A stretch of DNA of 64,000 nt from Nocardia sp. BSTN01 (GCF_015354405.1 NZ_JADKYP010000007.1:124001-188000), one strand, 5' to 3'. Positions 8,636-17,950 are shown, numbered from the stretch's first letter. Notes: generated by a model from the sequence alone, not told the origin. Made by a program: numbers and translations.

Positions 8636-9847
8636 TTATGCGCTCGGTTCGCTGCCGACCACGGAAACGAACGACACGCAGTCACCGGGCACGCCGCCGA
8701 GGTTGTGCGTCAGCGCGAGCTTCCTGCCCTCGGCGAGGCTGGCGATGGTGCGCTCGGCGGGCGCCTCGCCGCGCAGCTGCAACCACGCCTCGAACATCAT
8801 TCGCAGTCCCGACGCACCGATCGGGTGCCCGAACGCCTTCAACCCACCATCGGGGTTCACCGGCAGCTCACCGCCGAGGTCGAAGACACCGGCCTGCACG
8901 TCCTTCCATGCCTGGCCGCGTTCGGAGAAGCCGAGGTCCTCCATCAGCACCAACTCGGTCGGAGTGAAGCAGTCGTGAACCTCCGCCATCGCCAGCTGGC
9001 TGCGGGGGTCGGTCACACCTGCCTGCGCGTACGCGTCGGCGGCCGAGGCGGCAACCTCCGGGAAGGTCGTGAAGTCGTAGTCGGAGCGGACCAGACCGGC
9101 GGCGGGACCGGCCACGAAGGACAGACCCTTCACGAAGATCGGCTTGTCGGTGTAGCGATACGCGTCCTCCGCGCGAACCACAATCGCCGCGGCGGCACCG
9201 TCGGAGACGCCCGAGCAGTCGAACACGCCCAACATGCCGGCGATCGACGGCGACGACTTGATCTTCTCGATCGGCACTTCCTTACGGAATTGCGCACGAG
9301 TATTCCGAGCGCCGTTGAAGTGGTTCTTCCAGGCGATCCGGGAGATCACGTCCTTCAAGGTGTCCTCGTCGACGCCGTACTTCTTCGCATAGGCGGGCGC
9401 CAGCAGCGAGAAGTTGGCCGGCGCAGTCGCTTCCCCGCGACCGTCGTCGCCGGCTCCGGCGACCGGCGTCGGAACCAGACCCGAGAATCCGGTGTCCTTG
9501 AGCTTCTCGACACCCGTCGCCATGGCGACGTCGTAGGCCCCCGAGGCAACCGCGTAGCACGCGTTGCGCAGCGACTCCGAACCGGAGGCGCACATGTTCT
9601 CGACGCGCGTCACGGGCTTGTACTGCACCTTCAAGGGCCGGGAGAGCACCAGACCCGAGATCCCGGCACTTCCCAGCGTGCCGAGCCAGTAGGCGTCGAT
9701 GTCGTCGGCGGTCACATTCGCCGACGCCAGGGCTTGGGTGGCCGCGTCGACGAGCATGTCGTCCGCCGACCGGTCCCAGTGTTCGCCGAACGTCGTGCAT
9801 CCCATGCCGACGATGGCGACTTTGTCACAGATACCGCGTGATCCCAC
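8636..9847 (-). CDS. Thiolase / acetyl-CoA acetyltransferase (SCP2 type)
   Basis: 403 residues. The nucleophile motif is ENMCASGSE; later come VHDCFTPTE and AFGHPIGASG with the catalytic His. The overall pattern, including the DKVAIVGMGCTTFGEHW start, is that of SCP2-type thiolases used for branched or steroid acyl-CoA. It would cleave 3-oxoacyl-CoA with CoA. GTG 9847 is preceded by GGAGGAG. The gene follows the synthase-like/OB-fold protein at 9,875, which may be its partner. Confidence 0.87.
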   Translation of the reverse strand: MGSRGICDKVAIVGMGCTTFGEHWDRSADDMLVDAATQALASANVTADDIDAYWLGTLGSAGISGLVLSRPLKVQYKPVTRVENMCASGSESLRNACYAVASGAYDVAMATGVEKLKDTGFSGLVPTPVAGAGDDGRGEATAPANFSLLAPAYAKKYGVDEDTLKDVISRIAWKNHFNGARNTRAQFRKEVPIEKIKSSPSIAGMLGVFDCSGVSDGAAAAIVVRAEDAYRYTDKPIFVKGLSFVAGPAAGLVRSDYDFTTFPEVAASAADAYAQAGVTDPRSQLAMAEVHDCFTPTELVLMEDLGFSERGQAWKDVQAGVFDLGGELPVNPDGGLKAFGHPIGASGLRMMFEAWLQLRGEAPAERTIASLAEGRKLALTHNLGGVPGDCVSFVSVVGSEPSA

Positions 9848-9874
9848 GATCTTCTCCTCCAGGCCGGTGCCCGC

Positions 9875-11290
9875 TCAGCGCGCCGGACGCGCTTTCCAGA
9901 AATAGTTGTGAATGCCGCCCGAAGTGACGATCCGGCGGAAGGTCATCTCGACTTCGGCACCGATCTGGACGTCATCTGGTGACGCGTCCGTGAGTTCGCA
10001 CCGGAACCGGCCCCCGCCCTCGAAATCGAGGACGACGAGCAGCAGCGGCGGGCTGGGGGTGAACGCCAACCGGTCCACCGTGTAGGTCGCGATGCGCGCC
10101 CGGACACCCGCCATCGGCACGTCGACCGACTGATCGATCGCCTGGCAGTTGGTGCACACCTGGGCAGGCGGCAGATGCCGCTGGCCGCACGCCGTGCATT
10201 CGCCGGCGATCAGACCGAACTTCCAGCGCGCCCGGCGCTTCGACGGCGGCGCGTACGGATGTTCGGCATCGGGGCGGCGGGGCGGCTCCTTGGTGAGGAA
10301 ACCTCGCCAGGACAGGAAGGTGGCATAGCTCAACGTGTCGTCGCCGGAGGCGATCTGCGCCGCCACGGACCGCGCGGGACGGTTGGCCGCCAGCGCCTCC
10401 GTGGTACGCAGCAGGATGACACTGACCCCGTCCGCCACGACGACCAGCGCGATGAGCGCGTCCGGTTCGGCGCGGTCGAGCACGTCGGCCAGGAGAATTC
10501 CCGGTTGCGCGGTACCGGCGTTTCCGATCACGCCGGTGAGGGAGTCCACCGCGGCCTCGGGGCGAGTGCCCAGCGAGCCGGCGATCCTGGCCGTGGATCG
10601 ACCGTGCAATCCCGAGACGATCAGATGGTCGACCTCCGCGGGTGTCACCCCGCTCGCTTTGCACGCGTCGGCGAAGGTCTGCACGGCGAGCGGGACGTAG
10701 ACGTCCTCACCGAAACGCTCTTCCCAGACCCGTGAGGAGGGATCGCCGGGCATACGCCAGCGCTCCAGGACCTCGGTGCTGGCGTGCACCGCACCGATCT
10801 GCTCGGCGAGCACGGGGACGGCCGGGTCGCTGCTGAACACGAATGCCGCGGCGCCGTCGCCACCATCGCGTTCGTCGGAACCACCGGGCAGACCCGTCCG
10901 GATGTCGGCCGATACCGCGACCGCCGCGCCGGCACCGTCCGCCGCGCGGGCGGCTGCCATCAGAGCGGCCACACCGGATCGCACCGCGCCGGCCATATCC
11001 GCGGCGAAGGCGTGTTGCGGGAGATCGAGAGCCGCGTGCACGGCTGTCGCATTCGTCTTGTCCGCGTATGCCGGGACCGCCGTCGCGAAGTACAGGGACT
11101 CCACCGTCGACGTGTCGACGTTCGCGAGCGCTTGCCGTGACGCTTCCACCGCCATCGAGGTCGAGTCCTCGTCGTAGGAGGCCACGGCTCGCGTGCCACG
11201 CCCTCCCCCGGAACCGAGCACCTGCCCGATTGCCGCGCGCTGCAAGCGGTAGTGCGGGATATGCACCCCGTAGGCGACCAGCCCTGCCAT
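9875..11290 (-). CDS. HMG-CoA synthase-fold protein fused to zinc-ribbon OB-fold domain
   Basis: 471 residues from ATG 11290 (GGAGG 8 nt upstream). Residues 1 to about 330 follow the KAS III/HMG-CoA synthase fold (AYGVHIPHYRL, later LIVSGLHGRSTARIAG and GVIGNAGTAQPGILLADVLD). From about residue 363 there is a Cys4 zinc ribbon (CTACGQ ... VCTNC) and an OB-fold, i.e. a DUF35 domain fused in one chain. The position where this fold normally carries its nucleophilic Cys reads MAGAVRSG, with no Cys. It may therefore be a scaffold or partner of the thiolase encoded next, not a condensing enzyme. It is the first gene of the leftward cassette. Confidence 0.75.
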   Translation of the reverse strand: MAGLVAYGVHIPHYRLQRAAIGQVLGSGGGRGTRAVASYDEDSTSMAVEASRQALANVDTSTVESLYFATAVPAYADKTNATAVHAALDLPQHAFAADMAGAVRSGVAALMAAARAADGAGAAVAVSADIRTGLPGGSDERDGGDGAAAFVFSSDPAVPVLAEQIGAVHASTEVLERWRMPGDPSSRVWEERFGEDVYVPLAVQTFADACKASGVTPAEVDHLIVSGLHGRSTARIAGSLGTRPEAAVDSLTGVIGNAGTAQPGILLADVLDRAEPDALIALVVVADGVSVILLRTTEALAANRPARSVAAQIASGDDTLSYATFLSWRGFLTKEPPRRPDAEHPYAPPSKRRARWKFGLIAGECTACGQRHLPPAQVCTNCQAIDQSVDVPMAGVRARIATYTVDRLAFTPSPPLLLVVLDFEGGGRFRCELTDASPDDVQIGAEVEMTFRRIVTSGGIHNYFWKARPAR

Positions 11291-11335
11291 CAACAGACCT
11301 CCATGTTCACCGCGATTCACCGTCACGATATCGTT

Positions 11336-11352
11336 AAATAGTACACCTATTT
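11336..11352. promoter_or_regulatory. Inverted repeat AAATAG-N5-CTATTT (operator candidate)
   Basis: Perfect 6-bp arms with spacer TACAC, lying 46 bp upstream of the start at 11,290 in the divergent region with the fused dehydrogenase at 11,466. The same layout recurs at 2142, 17436 and 19532. Confidence 0.5.
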
Positions 11353-11397
11353 GATGTGGCACTGACCACATGCCGGAGTTGCACGAACGCGACTTTA

Positions 11398-11412
11398 TGA
11401 TAGAAACTATCA
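11398..11412. promoter_or_regulatory. Inverted repeat TGATAG-AAA-CTATCA
   Basis: Perfect 6-bp arms around AAA, 54 bp upstream of the fused dehydrogenase start. It is a second operator candidate in the same divergent region, with half-sites (ATAG/CTAT) related to the first. Confidence 0.45.
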
Positions 11413-11465
11413 ACTTGCAAATGTGTCACACATCGTCCGATCCCGGTCGATAGAGGAGCCCCCAG

Positions 11466-13772
11466 ATGAGCCTGACGCTGACCGAAGAGCAGGTGGAACT
11501 ACGTTCCGTCCTGCGCGATTTCTTCACGAAGCGATGCGATGAGGACGCCGTGCGTCAGCACCTCACCTCGACCGACGGGTACGACGCAACCGCGTGGAAA
11601 CAGTTAAATGAACAAATCGGGGCGCTGTCGCTGGCGGTCCCGGAAGATCTCGGCGGCGCGGGGTTCGGCTACCTGGAGTTGGGCATCGTGCTGGAAGAAT
11701 CGGGCCGCGCGCTCTACAGCGCCCCGCTGCTGTCCACGGCGCTCGCCATCGAAGCCGTCATCCAGAGCCGCGATACCGCCGCTATGGCCGAATATCTCCC
11801 CAGGCTCGCGAGCGGTGAGCCGGCTACCATCGCCTTCGTCGAGTCACCCGGCCACTGGGCGGTGACGGACATCGAGACACGCGCGGAAGCCACCTCCGAC
11901 GGATGGATCCTCAGCGGGCGCAAATGTCACGTCATCGCCGCGCAGCAGAGCTCGGTGATCCTGGTCAGCGCGAAGACCGACCAGAGTGTGAGCGTTTTCG
12001 CCGTCGATGCCACGGCCCCGGGACTGTCGATCACGCCCACGCCCACCGTGGACCAGACCCGTCGCCAGGCACACATCGCGTTCGACCGGACGCCCGCGCG
12101 GCTGGTGGGGTCACTGTCCAGCGGGTCGTCGATCGTGCGTCACACGCTGGACGCCGCGGCGATATTCCTCGCCGCCGAGCAGGTAGGTGGCGCGTCGCGG
12201 GCGCTGGACCTCGCGGTCGAATACTCCAAGACACGCGTCCAGTACGGCAGGTCCATCGGTTCGTTCCAAGCGCTCAAACACCTCTGCGCGGATTCGCTGG
12301 CCGAGATCGAAACCGCTCGATCAGCCGTGTACGACGGGCTGCGCGCGTTGCAGGACCGCGCACCGGATCTTTCGCCGGCGGCCGCATCGGCGAAGATCTT
12401 CTGTTCGGAAGTCTTCGTCTCCACGGCTCGCAACTGCATACAGATTCACGGCGCGATCGGCTTCACCTGGGAACATTCCGCGCATCTCTACTTCAAGCGC
12501 GCGACCTCCGCGCACGTCCTCTTCGGTACTCCGGCGTGGCATCGGCAGCGGCTGGCCGACCTCCTCGACACCTTCCGTGATCGGACGGTATCCGCCGACA
12601 CGAGCGCCGACACGCCCGAGGAAGCCGAATTCCGCGCGCAGGCCCGGAAGTGGTTGGCCGAGAATCTCGTCGGCGAGTTCGCCGAACACCCGTCCGTGGG
12701 CAGCGCCGACGACGGTGAGCATTGGGAACTGCGGCTCGCGTGGGAGAAGAAACTCTCCGCGGCCGGCTGGCTGGGCCTGACGTGGCCGGCCGAATACGGC
12801 GGCCGTGGGCTGCCGCTCTCCTACGAGATCATCTTCTCGGAAGAATCCGCGCGTGCCGGGGCGCCCTACCGCGTCGGCGTGCACGGCCAGGACCTGTTCG
12901 GCCCCACGCTGTTGATGCACGGAACCCCCGCGCAGAAGAAGCGGTTCCTGCCCGCCATCCTCGCGGTCGAGGAGTTCTGGGGACAGGGTTTCAGCGAACC
13001 GGAGGCAGGCTCCGACCTGGCCTCACTGCGTACCCGGGCCCGCTTGGAGGGCGACGAATGGGTCATCGACGGGCAGAAGATCTGGATGACCCTCGGCCAC
13101 CACGCCGACTGGATGTACGTACTGTGCCGCACCGATCCGCAGGCGCCCCGGCACAAGGGCATTTCGTTGCTGGTGATTCCAGCGCATCAGCCGGGCGTCG
13201 AGGTTCGTCCGATTCGGAACATGGCGGGCGAGGCCGACTTCTGCGAGGTGTTCTTCAACGGGGCGCGTACTGCCGCCGATTGCGTGATCGGACCGGTCAA
13301 CGAGGGCTGGCGGGTAGCGATGAGCGCACTGCAGGTCGAACGCGGAAGCCTGCTGATGCCGGTCCAATTCGGTTTCGAGCGCGAGATCGACGAGGCGCTG
13401 GAAATCGCGCGCACCGCATCGGTTCCCGACAGCCTGCGCGATCGCTTGATCGACGCATGGGTGGCCGTCCGGCTGATGCGCGCCACCAATCTGCGGACCA
13501 TCGCCGAGGTCAGGCAAGGCGTGACTCCGGGCTCACAGGCGACCACCAGCAAACTGTTCGCCTCGGTTCAGCATCAACGGCTTCTCGATCTCGCGGTCGA
13601 GTTGCTGGCCGAGACCGGAACCGTGGCCGGCCCGGACTACGAGCTGCACCCACTCGTGCGGGCCTCCCTGCATTCCCGTGCCGAGACGATCTACGGCGGA
13701 AGTAGCCAGGTGCAGCGCAACATCATTTCCGAGCGCCTGCTCGGGATGCCACGTGAGGCCCAATCTCGTTGA
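11466..13772 (+). CDS. Fused double acyl-CoA dehydrogenase (FadE34-like)
   Basis: 768 residues made of two full acyl-CoA dehydrogenase domains. Domain 1 (about 1-372) has LAVPEDLGGAGFGYLELG and IQIHGAIGFTWEHSAH, the subclass seen at 4,971. A short Asp/Thr-rich linker follows, then domain 2 (about 388-768) with GLTWPAEYGGRGLPL, GQGFSEPEAGSDLAS and the FAD-contact motif YGGSSQVQRN. This matches the natural fusion known from mycobacterial FadE34, which acts on steroid side-chain acyl-CoA, where two chains of an alpha2beta2 dehydrogenase are joined. It heads a rightward operon with DoxX, a CoA-transferase, a dehydrogenase and a TetR gene. The substrate is inferred only by class. Confidence 0.88.
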   Translation: MSLTLTEEQVELRSVLRDFFTKRCDEDAVRQHLTSTDGYDATAWKQLNEQIGALSLAVPEDLGGAGFGYLELGIVLEESGRALYSAPLLSTALAIEAVIQSRDTAAMAEYLPRLASGEPATIAFVESPGHWAVTDIETRAEATSDGWILSGRKCHVIAAQQSSVILVSAKTDQSVSVFAVDATAPGLSITPTPTVDQTRRQAHIAFDRTPARLVGSLSSGSSIVRHTLDAAAIFLAAEQVGGASRALDLAVEYSKTRVQYGRSIGSFQALKHLCADSLAEIETARSAVYDGLRALQDRAPDLSPAAASAKIFCSEVFVSTARNCIQIHGAIGFTWEHSAHLYFKRATSAHVLFGTPAWHRQRLADLLDTFRDRTVSADTSADTPEEAEFRAQARKWLAENLVGEFAEHPSVGSADDGEHWELRLAWEKKLSAAGWLGLTWPAEYGGRGLPLSYEIIFSEESARAGAPYRVGVHGQDLFGPTLLMHGTPAQKKRFLPAILAVEEFWGQGFSEPEAGSDLASLRTRARLEGDEWVIDGQKIWMTLGHHADWMYVLCRTDPQAPRHKGISLLVIPAHQPGVEVRPIRNMAGEADFCEVFFNGARTAADCVIGPVNEGWRVAMSALQVERGSLLMPVQFGFEREIDEALEIARTASVPDSLRDRLIDAWVAVRLMRATNLRTIAEVRQGVTPGSQATTSKLFASVQHQRLLDLAVELLAETGTVAGPDYELHPLVRASLHSRAETIYGGSSQVQRNIISERLLGMPREAQSR

Positions 13773-13804
13773 TACCCAACCGATCACGCTGACATGGAGA
13801 TCCG

Positions 13805-14323
13805 ATGAGTACCGATCCGACCGCGTTCGACGCGGGAATCTGCCTGCTGAGAATCGTGGCGGGCACGACCATGGCCGCACACGGCTGGCAGAAGTTCTTC
13901 GCCGGCGGACGCATCCCGGGCACCGCCGGCTGGTTCGACAGTATGGGCATGCGGCCCGGCCGGGTTCATGCCGTCGTCGCCGCCGGGACCGAGGTTGCGG
14001 CCGGAGTGATGCTCGCACTGGGCTTCGCGACTGCCGCGGCGGGGGCCGCCTTCGCCGCACTGATGCTGGTGGCGGCGTGGACGGTGCACCGCGCCAACGG
14101 CTTCTTCTCCGTGCGATCCGGGTGGGAATACAACCTCGTCCTGGCGACGATCGGCGTGGCAGTCGCCACGACCGGAGCCGGACGGTGGTCGCTGGACCAC
14201 GCTTTCGGATGGACGAATGCCATGTCGGGCGTTCCGGGATTCGTGATCGCGTTCGGCGGCGGAATCGTGGCCGGCATCGGCCAGCTGGCAATGTTCTACC
14301 GGCCGGCGGCCGCGGCGGCATGA
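13805..14323 (+). CDS. DoxX-family membrane protein
   Basis: 172 residues with about four hydrophobic helices (near 10-25, 55-75, 78-95 and 140-165). The first helix ends in the DoxX-type MAAHGWQKFF motif. DoxX-like proteins are small inner-membrane proteins; some take part in redox or thiosulfate:quinone systems, but most have no known role. The gene lies 32 nt after the fused dehydrogenase, and its TGA overlaps an ATG at 14320, so it is part of the same operon. A link to electron disposal from the dehydrogenases is speculation. Confidence 0.8.
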   Translation: MSTDPTAFDAGICLLRIVAGTTMAAHGWQKFFAGGRIPGTAGWFDSMGMRPGRVHAVVAAGTEVAAGVMLALGFATAAAGAAFAALMLVAAWTVHRANGFFSVRSGWEYNLVLATIGVAVATTGAGRWSLDHAFGWTNAMSGVPGFVIAFGGGIVAGIGQLAMFYRPAAAAA

Positions 14324-14331
14324 GGAGTGAA

Positions 14332-15549
14332 GTGAGCAACCAGGGCCCGCTGACAGGGATTACGGTGGTCAGCCTCGAGCAAGCCGTTTCCGCGCCGCTG
14401 TGCACCCGGACGCTGGCGGATATGGGCGCCCGCGTCATCAAGGTGGAAAATCCCCACGGTGGCGACTTCGCCCGCTACTACGACGATGTCGTCAACGGAA
14501 TGGCGGCGCACTTCGTATGGCTGAACCGCAGTAAGCAGTCGATCACTCTCGATCTCAAAACCACGGCAGCACAACAAGTTCTGGGCCGTTTGCTGCAGAA
14601 CGCCGATGTGTTCGTCACCAATCTCGCCCCCGGGGCGACACACCGGCTCGGCTTGGACCCCGATACCCTCGCGCGAACCCACCCACACCTGGTCACCTGC
14701 GAGATCTCCGGGTACGGCGACGACGGGCCGTTGTCGGGCAAGCGTGCGTACGACCTGCTGGCCCAGGCAGAATCCGGCGCCTGCTCGATTACCGGCTGGC
14801 CCGACGCTCCCGCCAAACCCGGCCCGCCGATGGCGGACTCGTGCACCGGGCTCTACGCCGCGATCTCGATCCTGGCGTCCCTTCAGGAACGCAAGGACAC
14901 CGGGCGCGGCAGATCGATTTCCGTGAGCCTGTTCGACACCATGGTGGAACTCATGGGATATCCGCTGACCTGGAGTCGGTACACCGGGACGGATCAGCAT
15001 CCGGTGGGCCTCGGCTCGCCCGCGGTAGCGCCGTACGGGGCCTACCGGACCGTCGACGGCCACACCGTGATCCTGGGCACCACCAACGACAACGAGTGGC
15101 GGCGTCTGGCGACGAATCTGCTGAACCGCCCGGACCTGGCGGCATCGGAACGCTACCGGCGCGGACCGGATCGCGTGGCCCACCGAGACGAACTCGACGC
15201 CGCCATCGGGGCCTGGTGCGCAGAGAACACCCTTGCCGACATTCAGGACGCCGCCGACGCGGCCGGTATCGGCAACGCCCGGTACAACACGACGACCGAT
15301 GTGGTCGCCCATCCACATCTGGCCGCACGCGATCGGTGGCGAGAGGTGGATTCGCCGGTGGGTCCCGTGGTCACCCCCCTGCCGCCGCCGATCATCGCGG
15401 GACTCGACCCCGTCCTGGGACCGATTCCGGGCCTCGGCGAACACACCGACCTGGTGCTCGAGGACCTCGGCCTGGACGAGTCCGACATCCACGCGCTACG
15501 CCGAGACGGTGCCTTCGGCCCGCCGCGGCACGCCGACGAACTCCACTGA
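14332..15549 (+). CDS. Family III CoA-transferase (CaiB/BaiF)
   Basis: About 405 residues. It starts with ITVVSLEQAVSAPLCTRTLADMGARVIKVE, the family III N-terminus (family members pass CoA via an aspartyl thioester). The candidate catalytic Asp lies in PMADSCTGLYAA. I prefer GTG 14332 (GGAG four nt upstream); an in-frame ATG at 14320 would overlap the DoxX stop. It probably activates a carboxylic acid intermediate using succinyl-CoA or another acyl-CoA as donor. Racemase activity is less likely because the GHD...GD pair of 2-methylacyl-CoA racemases is not present as in the protein at 37,663. Confidence 0.85.
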   Translation: MSNQGPLTGITVVSLEQAVSAPLCTRTLADMGARVIKVENPHGGDFARYYDDVVNGMAAHFVWLNRSKQSITLDLKTTAAQQVLGRLLQNADVFVTNLAPGATHRLGLDPDTLARTHPHLVTCEISGYGDDGPLSGKRAYDLLAQAESGACSITGWPDAPAKPGPPMADSCTGLYAAISILASLQERKDTGRGRSISVSLFDTMVELMGYPLTWSRYTGTDQHPVGLGSPAVAPYGAYRTVDGHTVILGTTNDNEWRRLATNLLNRPDLAASERYRRGPDRVAHRDELDAAIGAWCAENTLADIQDAADAAGIGNARYNTTTDVVAHPHLAARDRWREVDSPVGPVVTPLPPPIIAGLDPVLGPIPGLGEHTDLVLEDLGLDESDIHALRRDGAFGPPRHADELH

Positions 15550-15585
15550 CCTTTCGACAAGCTATACCCGGAAAGCGAGACCGAC

Positions 15586-16743
15586 ATGGACCCCGAAGAC
15601 CTGGCCGACGTCGTTGCATCGGTGCGGAAATTCGTTCGTGACGAGGTAGTGCCCCTCGAGGAGCGGATCGATGCCGACAACGAGATCCCCGAACACATCG
15701 TTCAGCAGTGCAAGAAGATGGGGCTGTACGGCTTCACCATTCCCGAACAGTTCGGCGGGCTCGGGCTCAACACGTACGAGGAAGCTCAGCTCATGTTCGA
15801 GCTCGGCTACACCACGCCGGCTCTGCGCTCACTGTTCGGCACCAACAACGGCATCGCCGGTCACGTCCTCCTGGAGGGCGGTACGGCGGAACAGAAGCGC
15901 GCCTGGCTGCCGATGCTGGCCTCGGGCGAAGCCACGGCGTCGTTCGGCCTCACCGAGGCCGATGCCGGATCCGACCCCGCCACGCTCAAGACCGTCGCTC
16001 GACGGGACGGCTCGGATTGGGTGATCAACGGAGCCAAGCGCTACATCACCAACTCGCCGGTCGCCGACGTGTTCATGGTCTTCGCGCGGACCAACCCCGA
16101 CGCCCCGGGCAGCCGCGGCATCACCACCTTCCTGGTGCCGAAAGGTACGCCGGGTCTGTCGGTCGGCCCGAAGGACCACAAGATGGGGCAGTTCGGTGCC
16201 TGGACCGCCGATGTGTACCTCGATGACGTCCGGGTGCCGGCGGAATCGGTCATCGGCGGGGACGAGGGTGTGGACAACGGCTTCCGCATCGCGGCCAAAT
16301 GCCTCGCTCACGGTCGGGTGCACATCGGAGCCCTGTGCGTCGGTATGGCCGGCCGATTGGTCGAGGAGTCGGTCGAATTCGCCCGGACCAGGCAATCGGG
16401 CGGAAAGCCGATTGCGCGATTCCAGCTGGTTCAGGGGCTGATCGCCGATTCCATCACCGACTACCGCGCCGGCCGCGCACTGCTGTTGGATACGGCGCGC
16501 GAGTACGACGCGGGAACCGATCGGATCAGCGGCCCGGCAACGGCCAAGTACTTCTGCTCGGAAATGGTCGGACGCGTCGCGGACCGCGCCGTTCAGATCC
16601 ACGGTGGCGCGGGGTACATGCGCGGCGTGGCTGTCGAGCGCTTCTACCGCGATGCGCGACTGTTCCGGATCTACGAGGGCACCAGCCAGATTCAGCAGGT
16701 GATCATCGCCCGAGCCGCACTGGGAGACGCGGCACGCGGCTGA
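15586..16743 (+). CDS. Acyl-CoA dehydrogenase
   Basis: 385 residues with the classical domain order: GLYGFTIPEQFGGLGL, ASFGLTEADAGSDPATLKT, YITNSPVADVFMVFART, then VQIHGGAGYMRGVAVERFYRD and YEGTSQIQQVIIAR at the C-terminus. This is the standard tetrameric short/medium-chain or glutaryl/isovaleryl-like subclass, distinct from the steroid-type dehydrogenases nearby. It is 37 nt after the CoA-transferase, so it may oxidise the CoA ester that enzyme makes. Confidence 0.88.
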   Translation: MDPEDLADVVASVRKFVRDEVVPLEERIDADNEIPEHIVQQCKKMGLYGFTIPEQFGGLGLNTYEEAQLMFELGYTTPALRSLFGTNNGIAGHVLLEGGTAEQKRAWLPMLASGEATASFGLTEADAGSDPATLKTVARRDGSDWVINGAKRYITNSPVADVFMVFARTNPDAPGSRGITTFLVPKGTPGLSVGPKDHKMGQFGAWTADVYLDDVRVPAESVIGGDEGVDNGFRIAAKCLAHGRVHIGALCVGMAGRLVEESVEFARTRQSGGKPIARFQLVQGLIADSITDYRAGRALLLDTAREYDAGTDRISGPATAKYFCSEMVGRVADRAVQIHGGAGYMRGVAVERFYRDARLFRIYEGTSQIQQVIIARAALGDAARG

Positions 16744-16797
16744 TACTTATGATCATCTCGAGTTGAGATTTCCCATCAGGGCGAGAGGTAGCCATCG

Positions 16798-17382
16798 GTG
16801 AGCACGCTTCGAGAACGAAACCGGCTTCGCGCCCGCGCCGAAATCGCGGCGTCGGCGATGGCATTGATCGAGCAACAAGGGTACGAAGCGACAACCATCG
16901 AACAAATCGCCAAGGCGGCGGGCGTTTCGACCGCTACGTTCTTCCGGCACTTCCCGAACAAGGAGGATGTTCTCTTCGCGGACGAGGATGTCTCTGCCGC
17001 GATGATGGTGAACAGGGTGGCGAGTCGATCCGACCCCTCGCTCGATGTAGCCGCACTCGCCGAACCGATCGCCGAATTCGCCACCGAACTGCAAGACGAG
17101 CGGACGCTGCGGCTCACACATTTGGTGATGACCAACCGCTCGCTCGAAGGGCGCAGCTTGCGCATGCGGTTGCGCTGGGAGCGCGAGATAGCTCGCCGGC
17201 TCGCCGCCGAGGCGGGGGTGGCCGAACCGACCAGCCAACACGCGTTGGTCGCGGCCATCTCCATCTCATGCTTGACCACCGCTCTGCGGTTCTGGGACAG
17301 CGACAGCCATGCAACGGGTCTGGCCCCCCTCGTTCGGCAGATGTTTCAGCAGGCGATTCTGCTGTCGAGCCGGCATACGTAA
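16798..17382 (+). CDS. TetR-family transcriptional regulator
   Basis: 194 residues. The N-terminal helix-turn-helix is clear: IEQIAKAAGVSTATFFRHFPNKEDVLF at about 38-64. The C-terminal ligand domain is short and helical with an Arg/Glu-rich segment (SLRMRLRWEREIARRLAAEAG) like MftR/TetR_C-type actinobacterial regulators. GTG 16798 has GAGAGG upstream. It follows the dehydrogenase gene by 54 nt, and ATCTC-N5-GAGAT at 16755-16769 in that gap may be its own operator. It is the best candidate in the window for binding the AAATAG-N5-CTATTT repeats, though this is inference. Confidence 0.85.
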   Translation: MSTLRERNRLRARAEIAASAMALIEQQGYEATTIEQIAKAAGVSTATFFRHFPNKEDVLFADEDVSAAMMVNRVASRSDPSLDVAALAEPIAEFATELQDERTLRLTHLVMTNRSLEGRSLRMRLRWEREIARRLAAEAGVAEPTSQHALVAAISISCLTTALRFWDSDSHATGLAPLVRQMFQQAILLSSRHT

Positions 17383-17435
17383 CAGTCGGGTTTCCTTACG
17401 AAGCCGGAGACCGCACAGCCTGGCGAACCTGCGGT

Positions 17436-17452
17436 AAATAGATATACTATTA
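17436..17452. promoter_or_regulatory. Inverted repeat AAATAG-ATATA-CTATTA
   Basis: Five of six arm positions pair around a 5-nt spacer. It sits 31 bp before the small-protein operon start at 17,483 and shares its layout with the repeats at 2142, 11336 and 19532. Confidence 0.5.
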
Positions 17453-17482
17453 ATCTCATTGAGCCGCAGGATGGGAGGGCCG

Positions 17483-17950
17483 ATGGGTACGCCGGCCGAA
17501 AACAGTCGACAGGATCTGCATCCCGAAAGCCGGGAGGTGATCCGCACTGCTGGGGCAATTCTCGCCGAGCATGTGCGCATTCGGATCCTGAGGAGCCCGC
17601 GACCGGTCTTCCTGTACCACGTGACGCGAACCTTCGACGAACTCAACACAGCCCTCGCCGCGTCTCACCTGCCGGTACCGACCACACCCGCCCAGCGCCT
17701 CTGTTTGCATCTGACGGTGGCGTTCGCACAACACCTCAGTGGTGGCGCCAACGATGAGATCAACAGTCTGCACGCACTGTTCGAACGTGCCGCGGCCGCG
17801 AACGACGAGTACGGTCCCCTTCTCGAAATAGGCCGTACATCGCCGCAATCCGGCGAAATCTTCGATTTCGTCGCCCTGTGCGGGGCCCTCACCTCGGAGG
17901 GAATGAGCCGATTCTTCGCCCCGTTCGAAACCGGCGGCCGAGCCGCTTGA
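17483..17950 (+). CDS. Conserved hypothetical protein (155 aa)
   Basis: Not recognised. ATG 17483 has a strong GGGAGGG upstream; an upstream TTG in frame is less likely. The product is soluble, mostly helical, with a run resembling RTAGAILAEHVRIRILRSPR and a C-terminal segment rich in Phe (MSRFFAPFETGG). No catalytic motif or metal-binding cluster is visible. It is the first of three small genes in the same direction (17,483-18,282), directly downstream of an AAATAG-type repeat. Confidence 0.6.
   Translation: MGTPAENSRQDLHPESREVIRTAGAILAEHVRIRILRSPRPVFLYHVTRTFDELNTALAASHLPVPTTPAQRLCLHLTVAFAQHLSGGANDEINSLHALFERAAAANDEYGPLLEIGRTSPQSGEIFDFVALCGALTSEGMSRFFAPFETGGRAA

Noticed and set aside
7799-9841. 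680-codon open frame on the plus strand
   Set aside because: Antisense to the SDR and thiolase genes, arginine/glycine-rich, no ribosome-binding site or family motif; an artefact of high GC.
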